Assembly: GCF_003254465.1 (NCBI RefSeq) | Contig: NZ_QDFI01000001.1 | Coordinates: forward strand, 92,191-156,190 | Reading direction: 5' to 3' | Source of the DNA: Meridianimarinicoccus zhengii | Lineage (GTDB): Bacteria; Pseudomonadota; Alphaproteobacteria; Rhodobacterales; Rhodobacteraceae | DNA: 64,000 nt | Part shown: positions 25,791-33,249 of the stretch, in pieces | Position numbering within the stretch: position 1 is the stretch's first letter | Layout: each line of letters begins with the position of its first letter | The notes under the pieces: model-generated | Told to the model about the DNA's origin: nothing | Database searches by the model: none | What the model saw: only the letters and a program-made list of their open reading frames with translations | Position numbers and translations under genes: made by a program

Positions 25791-26453
25791 ATGGCCAAGA
25801 ACGTGACCCCGATCCGCAAGGACCGCAAGCGGAACCCGGAAGTGACGCGGGCCGCCATCCTGAACGCCGCCCTTCAGGAGTTCAGCGAGGTCGGCCATTC
25901 CGGCGCGCGGGTAGACCGGATCGCCGCGCGGGCCGGGGTCAGCAAGCCGATGATCTACGACTATTTCGGCGATAAGGATGCCATCTATGCCGCCGCCCTG
26001 CGCGAGGCCTATGTGCAGATCCGGCAGGGTGAGACGACCCTGAATCTCGACCAGTTGGCACCGGAGGAGGCGATCCGCGCGCTGGTCAATTTCACCATGA
26101 ACCATTTCTGGCACAACCCCTGGTTCCTCCGGATGCTGAACACCGAGAACCTGCTGGGCGGTTCGACGATCCGCGAACTCGACGACGTGGCCGAGATACA
26201 GTCGGTGCTGCTGCGCCGCGTCGAGGAGGTCCTGCGCCGGGGCCACGGCGAAGGGTCGTTCCGGTCCGAGATCTCGCCCGTGGAGCTATACATCTTCATC
26301 GCGTCGGTCTGCTGGTTTCCCATTTCCAACATGCACACACTGCGCGTGGTCTTCCGCGCGCCGATCGGCGAGGACTGGCTGCACGACCATGCCGCCAAGG
26401 CCGCGAACATGATCGTCTGCTACCTGAAATCCGCCGATCCGGCCGGTTCCTGA
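25791..26453 (+). CDS. TetR-family transcriptional regulator
   Basis: A 220-residue regulator with the TetR N-terminal HTH (AALQEFSEVGHSGARVDRIA followed by RAGVSKPMIYDYFGDKDAIY) and a C-terminal helical ligand domain of the TetR_C_33-like kind (FTMNHFWHNPWFLRML). The start at 25791 follows AGAGGG and lies 35 bp after the enolase gene in the same operon, so it would be autoregulated. The two palindromes at 20478 and 26613 flank this operon and its neighbour and are the likely binding sites. Confidence 0.92.
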   Translation: MAKNVTPIRKDRKRNPEVTRAAILNAALQEFSEVGHSGARVDRIAARAGVSKPMIYDYFGDKDAIYAAALREAYVQIRQGETTLNLDQLAPEEAIRALVNFTMNHFWHNPWFLRMLNTENLLGGSTIRELDDVAEIQSVLLRRVEEVLRRGHGEGSFRSEISPVELYIFIASVCWFPISNMHTLRVVFRAPIGEDWLHDHAAKAANMIVCYLKSADPAGS

Positions 26454-26488
26454 CGCGTTTCGCCCGCACGCCTTTCCTTTTGCCGATG

Positions 26489-26517
26489 GGCAGGCCCGGC
26501 TTCGGGCCAGACCTGCC
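26489..26517 (+). terminator. Candidate terminator after tetR
   Basis: GGCCCG and CGGGCC (26493-26508) around a GCTT loop form a perfect 6-bp stem, with an outer GGCAGG/CCTGCC pairing extending it. No T run follows. It would separate the tct operon from the Gfo/Idh operon. Confidence 0.45.
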
Positions 26518-26593
26518 GCCATCGCGGCGGTCGTGGCTGCGTGCCCGTGGCCCGTGCGCCGGGCCGGACTCCAGCCGCGCGGCGCGGCCGGAG

Positions 26594-26626
26594 TTGACAG
26601 CCTTTCACTAACCTACTAATTGGTAG
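26594..26626 (+). promoter_or_regulatory. Promoter of the Gfo/Idh operon with TetR-type operator
   Basis: TTGACA (26594-26599) is followed after 17 bp by TAATTG (26617-26622). CTACTAATTGGTAG (26613-26626) overlaps the -10 and shares the half-sites CTAC and GGTAG plus the outer TAAC/AT with the tctC operator. One internal pair is mismatched. Confidence 0.72.
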
Positions 26627-26710
26627 ATTAGATATTGCCGACGCGTGGGAAGGGCGCGGCATCGCCGCGGTCCGGCATGTCCGGCGACGGCGCTTGGGGG
26701 AGGAAAGTCA

Positions 26711-26734
26711 ATGAAGCCAGGAAAGACACCATGA
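26711..26734 (+). other. Possible 7-codon leader ORF overlapping the Gfo/Idh start
   Basis: GGGGAGGAAAG precedes ATG 26711, which opens MKPGKTP and stops with the TGA inside ATGA at 26731. The downstream gene also has its own AGGAAAG site inside this leader. It is either a coupling peptide or simply a strong ribosome landing site. Confidence 0.3.
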
Positions 26735-27882
26735 CCACACATCGCATCGGCATCATCATGCACGGCGTCACCGGCCGTATGGGCATGAACCAGCACCTCA
26801 TCCGTTCGGTCCTCGCGATCCGCGACGAGGGCGGCATGCTGCTCAAGACCGGCGACCGGCTCGTGCCCGATGTGATCATCGTGGGCCGCAACGAGAAGAA
26901 GATCGCCGAACTTGCCGCGCGCCACGGGGTGGAGCGCTACACCACCGATCTCGATGCAGCGCTGGCCAATCCCGACGACATGATCTTCTTCGACGCCGCC
27001 AGCACCAAGATGCGCCCCGGTCTGCTGCGCAAGGCCATCGACGCCGGCAAGCATGTCTATTCGGAAAAACCGGTGTCGGAGAGCCTGGAAGAAGCCGTGG
27101 CCATCGCGAAACATGCCAAGGCGGCCGGCGTGAAGAACGGCATCGTGCATGACAAGCTGGACCTGCCGGGGCTGATCAAGCTCAAGCGCCTGCGCGACAG
27201 CGGGTTCTTCGGGCGAATCCTGTCGGTGCGCGGCGAATTCGGCTACTGGGTCTTCGAAGGCGACTGGATGGCGGCGCAGCGCCCGTCGTGGAACTACCGC
27301 AAGCAGGATGGCGGCGGGATGGTGTCCGACATGCTGTGCCACTGGCGTTACGTGCTCGACAACGTGGTCGCACCGGTCAAGGCCGTGTCCTGCAATGCCG
27401 TCACCCATATCCCTGAACGCTGGGACGAAAACGGCGCGCGCTACGACGCCACTGCCGACGACGCCGCCTATGCAACATTCGAGCTGGAGGGCGGGATCAT
27501 CGCCCATATCAATTCGTCCTGGTGCACGCGCGTGCGGCGCGACGACCTCGTGACGTTCCAGATCGACGGCACCCATGGCAGCGCGGTGGCGGGCCTGCAC
27601 ACCTGTTACAGTCAGGCGCGGGTCAACACGCCCAAACCCGTCTGGAATCCCGACCAGAAGCAGACCATGAACTTCTTCGACGACTGGGTGGAAGTGCCGG
27701 ACAACACGATCTTCGACAACGGCTTCAAGGTCCAGTGGGAGCAGTTCCTGCGCCACGTGGTGGAGGACGCGCCGTGGTCCTACACGCTGGAAGAGGGCGC
27801 CAAGGGCGTGCAACTGGCCGAGTTGGGCTATGAGAGTTCCGCGAAGCGCTGCTGGCTCGACGTGCCTGCGCTCGACATTTGA
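26731..27882 (+). CDS. Gfo/Idh/MocA-family NAD(P)-dependent oxidoreductase
   Basis: The 383-residue enzyme has an N-terminal Rossmann domain (GIIMHGVTGRMGMNQHL, with more residues than usual between the strand and DVIIVGRNEKK) and the conserved HVYSEKPVSES motif supplying the catalytic-side Lys. HDKLDLPGLIKLKRL and MVSDMLCHWRYVLD lie in the substrate domain. Such enzymes oxidise a sugar or sugar-acid hydroxyl. It is the first gene of a three-gene operon with DUF993 and an isomerase. Start 26731 has AGGAAAG at 7 nt. Confidence 0.88.
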   Translation: MTTHRIGIIMHGVTGRMGMNQHLIRSVLAIRDEGGMLLKTGDRLVPDVIIVGRNEKKIAELAARHGVERYTTDLDAALANPDDMIFFDAASTKMRPGLLRKAIDAGKHVYSEKPVSESLEEAVAIAKHAKAAGVKNGIVHDKLDLPGLIKLKRLRDSGFFGRILSVRGEFGYWVFEGDWMAAQRPSWNYRKQDGGGMVSDMLCHWRYVLDNVVAPVKAVSCNAVTHIPERWDENGARYDATADDAAYATFELEGGIIAHINSSWCTRVRRDDLVTFQIDGTHGSAVAGLHTCYSQARVNTPKPVWNPDQKQTMNFFDDWVEVPDNTIFDNGFKVQWEQFLRHVVEDAPWSYTLEEGAKGVQLAELGYESSAKRCWLDVPALDI

Positions 27883-27895
27883 ATAGGGCGGCGAC

Positions 27896-29050
27896 ATGGC
27901 ACGACTGATCCTTCCGACAGCGGATGGCGGGACCGCACCGCTGGACATCACGGCGGGCCCCATCCCCGCACCGGGCGGCGGCTGGACCCGCACCGCCTTT
28001 GCCGCGGCGCATGTGGTGGCCGACCCGCTGGCTGCGATCGACCCGGGCAACGGCGTGGCCATCGACTGGGACCGCACGCTGGCCTTCCGGCGGCACCTGT
28101 GGTCGCTCGGGCTTGGCGTGGCCGAGGCGATGGATACCGCGCAACGCGGCATGGGGCTCGACTGGCCGACATCGCTGGAGCTGATCTCGCGCAGCATGGA
28201 TGCCGCGCCGGACGGGGCGCTGATCGCCAGCGGCGCGGGCACCGACCACCTGGCGCCCGGCCCGGACGTGACCGTCGACGACGTGATCGCCGCCTACGAG
28301 ACGCAGTGCGAGGCGGTGGAGGCGACCGGCAGCCGCGTCATCCTGATGGCCAGCCGCGCGCTCGTGAAGGCCGCGAAAGGCCCCGAGGATTACGCTCGTG
28401 TCTATGGCCGCGTGCTGTCTGGGCTGCGGCAACCGGCGATCCTGCACTGGCTGGGCGAGATGTTCGACCCCGCGCTGGCGGGCTACTGGGGCGATGCCGA
28501 CCACATGGCGGCCATGGACACGTGCCTGTCCATCATCGCCGACAATGCCGGCAAGGTGGACGGAATCAAGATCTCGCTCCTGTCGGCGGAAAAGGAAATC
28601 GCCATGCGCCGCCGTCTGCCCGACCGCGTCGTCATGTATACCGGCGACGATTTCAACTATCCCGACCTGATCCGGGGCGACGACCTTGGCTATTCGCACG
28701 CGCTGCTGGGGATCTTCGATCCGATCGCCGGGGCGGCCTGCCGCGCGCTGAACGCGCTGGCCGCTGGCGATGACGCGGCTTACGGCGCTGCATTCGACCC
28801 GACGGTGCCGCTCAGCCGCCACATCTTCAAGGCGCCGACCCGGTTCTACAAGACCGGGGTGGTCTTCATGGCCTACCTGATGGGCCACCAGGATCATTTC
28901 ACCATGGTGGGCGGGCAGGAAAGCGCGCGCTCCACCCTGCATCTGGCCGAAGCGATCCGGCTGGCGAACGCGGCGCAGCTTTTCACCGACCCGGAGGACG
29001 TGGTGCGCCGGGCTAGGCCGGTGTTCCAGGCGCGTGGGGTGGCGGCATGA
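27896..29050 (+). CDS. DUF993 protein, dihydrodipicolinate-synthase-like aldolase fold
   Basis: This 384-residue protein belongs to DUF993, a branch of the DapA/N-acetylneuraminate lyase superfamily. The likely Schiff-base lysine is K225 in GKVDGIKISLL, and TGDDFNYPDLIRGD and SHALLGIFDPIAG follow as in other members. The N-terminal region contains IASGAGTDHLAPG. The reaction is unknown; a retro-aldol cleavage or dehydration of a keto-sugar acid would fit. It lies 13 bp after the oxidoreductase and overlaps the next gene as ATGA. Confidence 0.87.
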   Translation: MARLILPTADGGTAPLDITAGPIPAPGGGWTRTAFAAAHVVADPLAAIDPGNGVAIDWDRTLAFRRHLWSLGLGVAEAMDTAQRGMGLDWPTSLELISRSMDAAPDGALIASGAGTDHLAPGPDVTVDDVIAAYETQCEAVEATGSRVILMASRALVKAAKGPEDYARVYGRVLSGLRQPAILHWLGEMFDPALAGYWGDADHMAAMDTCLSIIADNAGKVDGIKISLLSAEKEIAMRRRLPDRVVMYTGDDFNYPDLIRGDDLGYSHALLGIFDPIAGAACRALNALAAGDDAAYGAAFDPTVPLSRHIFKAPTRFYKTGVVFMAYLMGHQDHFTMVGGQESARSTLHLAEAIRLANAAQLFTDPEDVVRRARPVFQARGVAA

Positions 29051-29871
29051 GAACCCTGTCCGCTGCCGACCTGTCGCTGAACACCGCCACCGTGTCGAAG
29101 CAATGGGACCTCGCACAGTGCATCGAAGGCTGCGCCTGCCACGGTATCGGCGGCATATCCCCGTGGCGCGACAAGCTGCAAGCCTGCGGCGTGGACCGTG
29201 CCGCGAAGCTGATCCGCGATGCGGGGCTGCGCGTATCGGGCCTTTGTCGCGGAGGCTGGTACACCGCCGAGGGCGCGCTGACGCAAGCCGTGATCGACGA
29301 CAACAGGCGCGCCGTGGACGAGGCCGCCGCCATCGGCGCGGAGTGCCTCGTCATGGTCGTTGGCGGGTTACCGGAAGGGTCGAAGGACATCGTGGCCGCG
29401 CGCGAGATCGTCACCGAAGGGCTGGCCAGCACGCTGGACCATGCCCGTGCCGCGGGCGTGCGCGTGGCGATCGAACCGCTGCACCCGATGTACGCCGCCG
29501 ACCGCGCCTGCGTGAACATGACGGCGCAGGCGCTGGATATCTGCGACAGGCTGGGAGACGGGATCGGCGTGGCGCTCGATGTCTATCACATCTGGTGGGA
29601 TCCGGACATCGCCGCGCAGATCCGGCGGGCGGGCAAGGACCGGATCCACGCCTTCCACGTCTGCGACTGGATGAACCCGACGCAGGACATGCTGCTGGAT
29701 CGCGGCATGATGGGCGAAGGGGTCATCGATATCCCGTCGTTCCGGCGGATGGTCGAGGCCGAGGGCTTCGACGGGCTGGTCGAAGTGGAGATCTTCTCGT
29801 CCCGGAACTGGTGGACGAGACCGGGCGACGAGGTTCTGGCCGCGATGGTGGCGGCGCTTCCCGCGATCTGA
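29047..29871 (+). CDS. Sugar phosphate isomerase/epimerase family protein
   Basis: The 274-residue TIM-barrel protein has CACHGIGGISPWRDKLQACG near the start, LVMVVGGLPEGSKDI, the metal-ligand Glu in VAIEPLHPMYAADRA, GVALDVYHIWWDPDIA with Asp and His ligands, and HAFHVCDWMNPTQD. This looks like the version of the family commonly found with DUF993 and Gfo/Idh proteins. Its substrate is unknown. It ends the operon; a decayed dehydrogenase gene begins 4 bp after its stop. Confidence 0.87.
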   Translation: MRTLSAADLSLNTATVSKQWDLAQCIEGCACHGIGGISPWRDKLQACGVDRAAKLIRDAGLRVSGLCRGGWYTAEGALTQAVIDDNRRAVDEAAAIGAECLVMVVGGLPEGSKDIVAAREIVTEGLASTLDHARAAGVRVAIEPLHPMYAADRACVNMTAQALDICDRLGDGIGVALDVYHIWWDPDIAAQIRRAGKDRIHAFHVCDWMNPTQDMLLDRGMMGEGVIDIPSFRRMVEAEGFDGLVEVEIFSSRNWWTRPGDEVLAAMVAALPAI

Positions 29872-29874
29872 CCG

Positions 29875-30126
29875 GCTGCGCGGGGCAGCATCGTGGATGA
29901 AGCCGCGCCCGTCGCCGCGCTGTCGGATGGCACGCTCGGCAGCGCCGGACCGGATGTGTTCCGCGACGAGCCGGACCCGATCCGGCCCCGGCACCGCTGC
30001 CGAATGCCACGCTCCATCCGCATGATGCCAGCGGGACGGTGGAAACGCGGGATGCCATGGCGCAACTGTTGGTGGACGGTCTTTCGGCCCATTGCGCGGG
30101 CCGGCCGCTGCTGACGATCATCGTCA
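29875..30126 (+). pseudogene. Frameshifted C-terminal remnant of a 2-hydroxyacid dehydrogenase
   Basis: Directly after the isomerase stop the DNA encodes ARGSIVDEAAPVAALSDG and then GPDVFRDEPDP, the catalytic-Arg and Glu region of D-2-hydroxyacid dehydrogenases. Between about 29971 and 29996 the frame shifts, after which LPNATLHPHDASGTVETRDA and LLVDGLSAHCAGRPLL continue with the catalytic His. The first two thirds of the gene are absent. It aligns well with the C-terminus of the intact protein at 11744-12691, so it probably came from a paralogue once part of this operon. Confidence 0.82.
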
Positions 30127-30449
30127 GGACAGCATTGGCCGCTCATCCCCGCCCGGCTGAGCGGTTCCGCGGGCGGAGCGGCGTGTCCAGTCGCGCAAGC
30201 GGACGATCTGGCGCCACCTGCGCGCCAGGCCGTTCCGTGCAGGGTGCTTCCGGGCCGGCGCACGCATCGTGCAAAAGGTGCCAAGCATCGGTCGCCCCCC
30301 CCGCGCCCTATCCACCGGCGCCGGAGCGCAGCAAGACCGCGCCGGCCGTTTCCGCGCCATGGCATGCACCGCGGCGCCTGGTTCGGTTCGCGGCCCCAGG
30401 GCCAGCGGGAGACACGCGGCGAGAACGATCCCGCAGCGTGGTTCCGGAA
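30127..30449. other. About 320 bp without a recognised gene
   Basis: The stretch follows the pseudogene and runs to the 3' end of the convergent phosphatase-family gene. Short frames on both strands are Arg/Pro/Ala-rich and look non-coding. No hairpin with a T tract was seen. Confidence 0.5.
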
Positions 30450-31235
30450 CTACCCCCGGCGTGCCAGCAGTTCCGCGTGCAGCGCGGGGTTGGCCGCCAG
30501 GATGCCCGGAGCACGCGGGTGCGGGCGGTTGAAGCTCAGCGCCGCGCCGTGCTGGTCGGTCGCAACGTGTCCGGATTCTTCCAGCAGAAGCATCCCGGCG
30601 GCGAGATCCCAGTCCCAGATCGGCATCGGCGTGAAGGCGGCGTCGAAGCGGCCCTCGGCCAGGGTGGCGAGCCGATAGGCCATCGGGCTGCGCTGCGTCG
30701 TTTCCATCGCCGGGGCGCCGCCGGGCCAGTGCGCCGCGTCCATCAGCGTGCGGCGTGCGAGGATCGTGCCGCCTTCGGGTGCTGTGCGCGGGCTTGCGGC
30801 AATGGCCCTGTCGTTGAGCGTTGCGCCATGCCCGCGCGCGGCGGTGTAGCACTTGTCCATCTTCGGCATCAGCACCACGGCGGCGGTGATCTGTCCGGCA
30901 TGGGCCACGGCCAGCGCATGGCCCCAGTCCCGTCCGCCCGCGATGAAGCCGCGCGTGCCGTCAATCGGGTCCACGATGAAGATCGTATCGCGCGACAGGC
31001 GCGCATCGGTGTCGGGCGTTTCTTCGGACAGCCAGCCATAGTTCGGGCGCGCGGCGGTCAGGCGGTCGCGGAGCATGGTGTCCACGGCAAAATCGGCCTC
31101 GGTCACCGGGCCGGCCTCGCCCGGCTTGTCCCAGACCTGGGGGGATTGTCCGAAGTAGCCGAGCGCGAGATCGGCGGCGGCACGGGCAGCGTCCAGCAAC
31201 AGCGCCAGGTCGGCGCGCGGATCAGGTGCCGGCAA
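30450..31235 (-). CDS. Inositol monophosphatase-family phosphatase (CysQ/HisN-like)
   Basis: A 261-residue Mg-dependent sugar-phosphate or nucleotide phosphatase. The metal motifs are PVTEADFAVD, SEETPD, IFIVDPIDGTRGFIAGG and WDWDLAAGMLLLEESG. DPIDGTRGF rather than DPLDGTxNF favours the CysQ (3'-phosphoadenosine phosphate) or histidinol-phosphate phosphatase branches over true inositol monophosphatase. It overlaps the pmbA stop by 14 bp, so the two genes are cotranscribed leftwards. Confidence 0.87.
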   Translation of the reverse strand: MPAPDPRADLALLLDAARAAADLALGYFGQSPQVWDKPGEAGPVTEADFAVDTMLRDRLTAARPNYGWLSEETPDTDARLSRDTIFIVDPIDGTRGFIAGGRDWGHALAVAHAGQITAAVVLMPKMDKCYTAARGHGATLNDRAIAASPRTAPEGGTILARRTLMDAAHWPGGAPAMETTQRSPMAYRLATLAEGRFDAAFTPMPIWDWDLAAGMLLLEESGHVATDQHGAALSFNRPHPRAPGILAANPALHAELLARRG

Positions 31236-32586
31236 TGGTCATGTCCTCCACCAGCAGCGACGGGATCGGGCGCGACAGGTGCGCCCGGGCGTCGTTGGCG
31301 GGGATGATGCGGCGCAGCATGTCGCGCAGGTTGCCCGCGATGGTGCATTCGTTGACGGCAAAGGCGGGCGTGCCGTTCTCGACCCAGATGCCCGATGCGC
31401 CGCGGGAGTAGTCGCCGGTGGTCGGGTTGATGGTGGACCCGATGAGCGAGGTGACGATCAGACCGGTACCCATCTGCGCGATCAGGTCGTCGCGGCTACG
31501 TGGACCGAGCGTGATGGCGAGGTTCCCGGCGGCGGGCGATGGCGGACCGGACGGGCCGCGGGTCGCCGACGCGGTGGAGGCGAGCCCCAGCTTGCGCGCG
31601 GTGCCGAGGTCGAGCACCCAGCCCGTCAGGCGCCCGTCCGCGACGATGGACCGGCGGGCCGTCGCCAGCCCCTCGGCGTCAAAGGGGCGGGAACCGGACA
31701 CGCGGCGGCGGTGCGGATCCTCTATCAGGTCCATGCCGTCGGGCAGGACGGGTTCGCCCATGGCATTCAGCAGCCAGCTTGCGCCGCGGGCGATGGCGGT
31801 CCCGTTGATCGCCGCGGTCAGGTGTCCGATCAGCGATGCGGCGATGCGTTCGTCGAACAGGACAGGGTAGCGACCTGTGCGCGGCTGGCGGGCGCCTGCG
31901 CGTGCGAGCGTGCGTTCGGCGGCGATGCGCCCGATCGTGGCGGGGTCCGTCAGGTCGGCGCGGTGGCTGCGGGCGTCGCCGTGATAGTCGCGTTCCATGC
32001 CCGTGCCGGTACCGGTGATCGCCACGCAGGACAGGCTGTGCGAGGTGCGCGCATAGCCGCCCTCGAACCCGTTGGTGGCCGCGAGATACATGGACCGGCG
32101 CGAAAAGCCGGCGCTGGCCTGGTCCACCTGTGAAATGCCGGGGACGTCGCGGGCCGCGGATTCGCAGGCCAGGGCCGCGTCCTGGAGGCTGGCGGCGTCG
32201 GGGTCCCCGTCAGGGTCTTCGAGGTCGAGCGACGTGCCTGCGCGGTCCGTGGCAAGGGTGTCCGGGTCGGCCAGGCCGATTGTCGGGTCCTCGGGCGCCT
32301 CGCGCGCCATGGCGACGGCGCGTTCCGCCATCGCGGCGAGCGTTGCGGGGGACGTGTCCGAGGACGCCACGCAGGCCTGCCGGTGCCCCATCAGCACACG
32401 CAGGCCGATATCGGTTCCTTCGGCGCGTTCCGCTTCTTCCAGCTTTCCGGCGCGCACGCCTATGCCCATGGAGACGCCGCGCATGACGATGGCGTCGGCA
32501 GCCTCGGCCCCGGCGGCGCGGGCCGCGTCGAGCAGGGCGTGGGCCAGCGCATCGGGCGCATCGGGGTCGGCGTAGGGTCGTGTCAT
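31222..32586 (-). CDS. pmbA: TldD/PmbA-family metalloprotease subunit
   Basis: The 454-residue protein is PmbA-type: VRAGKLEEAERAEGTDIGLRV near the start, SRRSMYLAATNGFEGGYART, ERDYHGDARSHRADL, the LFDERIAASLIGHLTAAING stretch, and the C-terminal GDYSRGASGIWVENG block. PmbA (TldE) pairs with TldD, which carries the metal site; tldD is not in the window. The start at 32586 has a GGAG about 10 nt upstream; the open frame extends to 32649 through Pro-rich, non-homologous sequence. Confidence 0.93.
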   Translation of the reverse strand: MTRPYADPDAPDALAHALLDAARAAGAEAADAIVMRGVSMGIGVRAGKLEEAERAEGTDIGLRVLMGHRQACVASSDTSPATLAAMAERAVAMAREAPEDPTIGLADPDTLATDRAGTSLDLEDPDGDPDAASLQDAALACESAARDVPGISQVDQASAGFSRRSMYLAATNGFEGGYARTSHSLSCVAITGTGTGMERDYHGDARSHRADLTDPATIGRIAAERTLARAGARQPRTGRYPVLFDERIAASLIGHLTAAINGTAIARGASWLLNAMGEPVLPDGMDLIEDPHRRRVSGSRPFDAEGLATARRSIVADGRLTGWVLDLGTARKLGLASTASATRGPSGPPSPAAGNLAITLGPRSRDDLIAQMGTGLIVTSLIGSTINPTTGDYSRGASGIWVENGTPAFAVNECTIAGNLRDMLRRIIPANDARAHLSRPIPSLLVEDMTIAGT

Positions 32587-32677
32587 CCGGGGGTCGCTCC
32601 GCTGCGGTCGGGGCAGAGGTAGACCGCTGACGGGTGGGGCGCAAGGCATGGGGGCATGACCGCCGGACCCGGTGCCG

Positions 32678-32746
32678 CGCGCCGGACGATCCCTACGCCG
32701 GATTGCAGGCCGGGGCCGCGATCCGGCGTAGGGATCGTCCGGCGCG
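32678..32746. repeat. Perfect 26-bp inverted repeat with 17-nt loop
   Basis: The left arm (32678-32703) and right arm (32721-32746) are exact reverse complements over 26 bp, containing CCGGACGATCCCTACGCCGG. The arms are very GC-rich and there is no flanking T tract. It sits between the divergent pmbA and psiE-like genes. It may be a remnant palindromic repeat element, a cruciform, or a strong mRNA hairpin in the psiE leader. Confidence 0.85.
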
Positions 32747-32808
32747 GCGCAGTTGCCGCGGGGCGGTCAAGCGCCATGTTGACCAAGGGACAATCTTGGA
32801 GGCGTGCC

Positions 32809-33237
32809 ATGGCCATCGGTGTGCAGGACGACACGGGCGCCACGGACCGGCAGGCGGAAAAGCCGCTGGCCGAACGCGCCGTTGAGGCGATCATCAAGAC
32901 GCTGGAGCGGCTATTGCTGGTAGTCGTGGTGGGCATGACGCTGGCGGCCTCCGCGGCCGAGGTGCTGATCGTGATCGAGACCCGCACGGTGGACCTGGGC
33001 GATATCCTGCTGATGTTCCTCTATGCCGAAGTGCTGGCGATGGTGTCGGTGTTCTACACCGGTCGCGGCTTGCCGATCGTCTTCCCGATCTTCATCGCCA
33101 TCACGGCGCTCGCGCGTCTGATCGTGTTGCAGGGCAAGGAAATGGACCCCGCCAACATCCTGATCGAGGCGGGCGCGATCCTGCTTCTGGCGGTGGCCGC
33201 CGTGATCCTGCTGCGTTTCGTGCGGCGGGGCGGGTGA
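32809..33237 (+). CDS. PsiE-like phosphate-starvation-inducible membrane protein
   Basis: A 142-residue inner-membrane protein with four helices. It matches the PsiE family: an amphipathic N-terminus, LERLLLVVVVGMTLAASAAE, LGDILLMFLYAEVLAMVSVF and FPIFIAITALARLIVLQGKE. TTGGAGG lies 7 nt before ATG 32809, so the longer frame from 32656, which crosses the inverted repeat, is unlikely. PsiE's biochemical role is unknown. No Pho box was identified. Confidence 0.82.
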   Translation: MAIGVQDDTGATDRQAEKPLAERAVEAIIKTLERLLLVVVVGMTLAASAAEVLIVIETRTVDLGDILLMFLYAEVLAMVSVFYTGRGLPIVFPIFIAITALARLIVLQGKEMDPANILIEAGAILLLAVAAVILLRFVRRGG

Positions 33238-33249
33238 TCGCCCTGTCCG

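Noticed and set aside
30124..30852. 242-codon minus-strand frame over the gap after the hydroxyacid dehydrogenase remnant
   Set aside because: Most of it is antisense-phase to the phosphatase-family gene and the rest is Arg/Pro-rich without a ribosome site or known domain.
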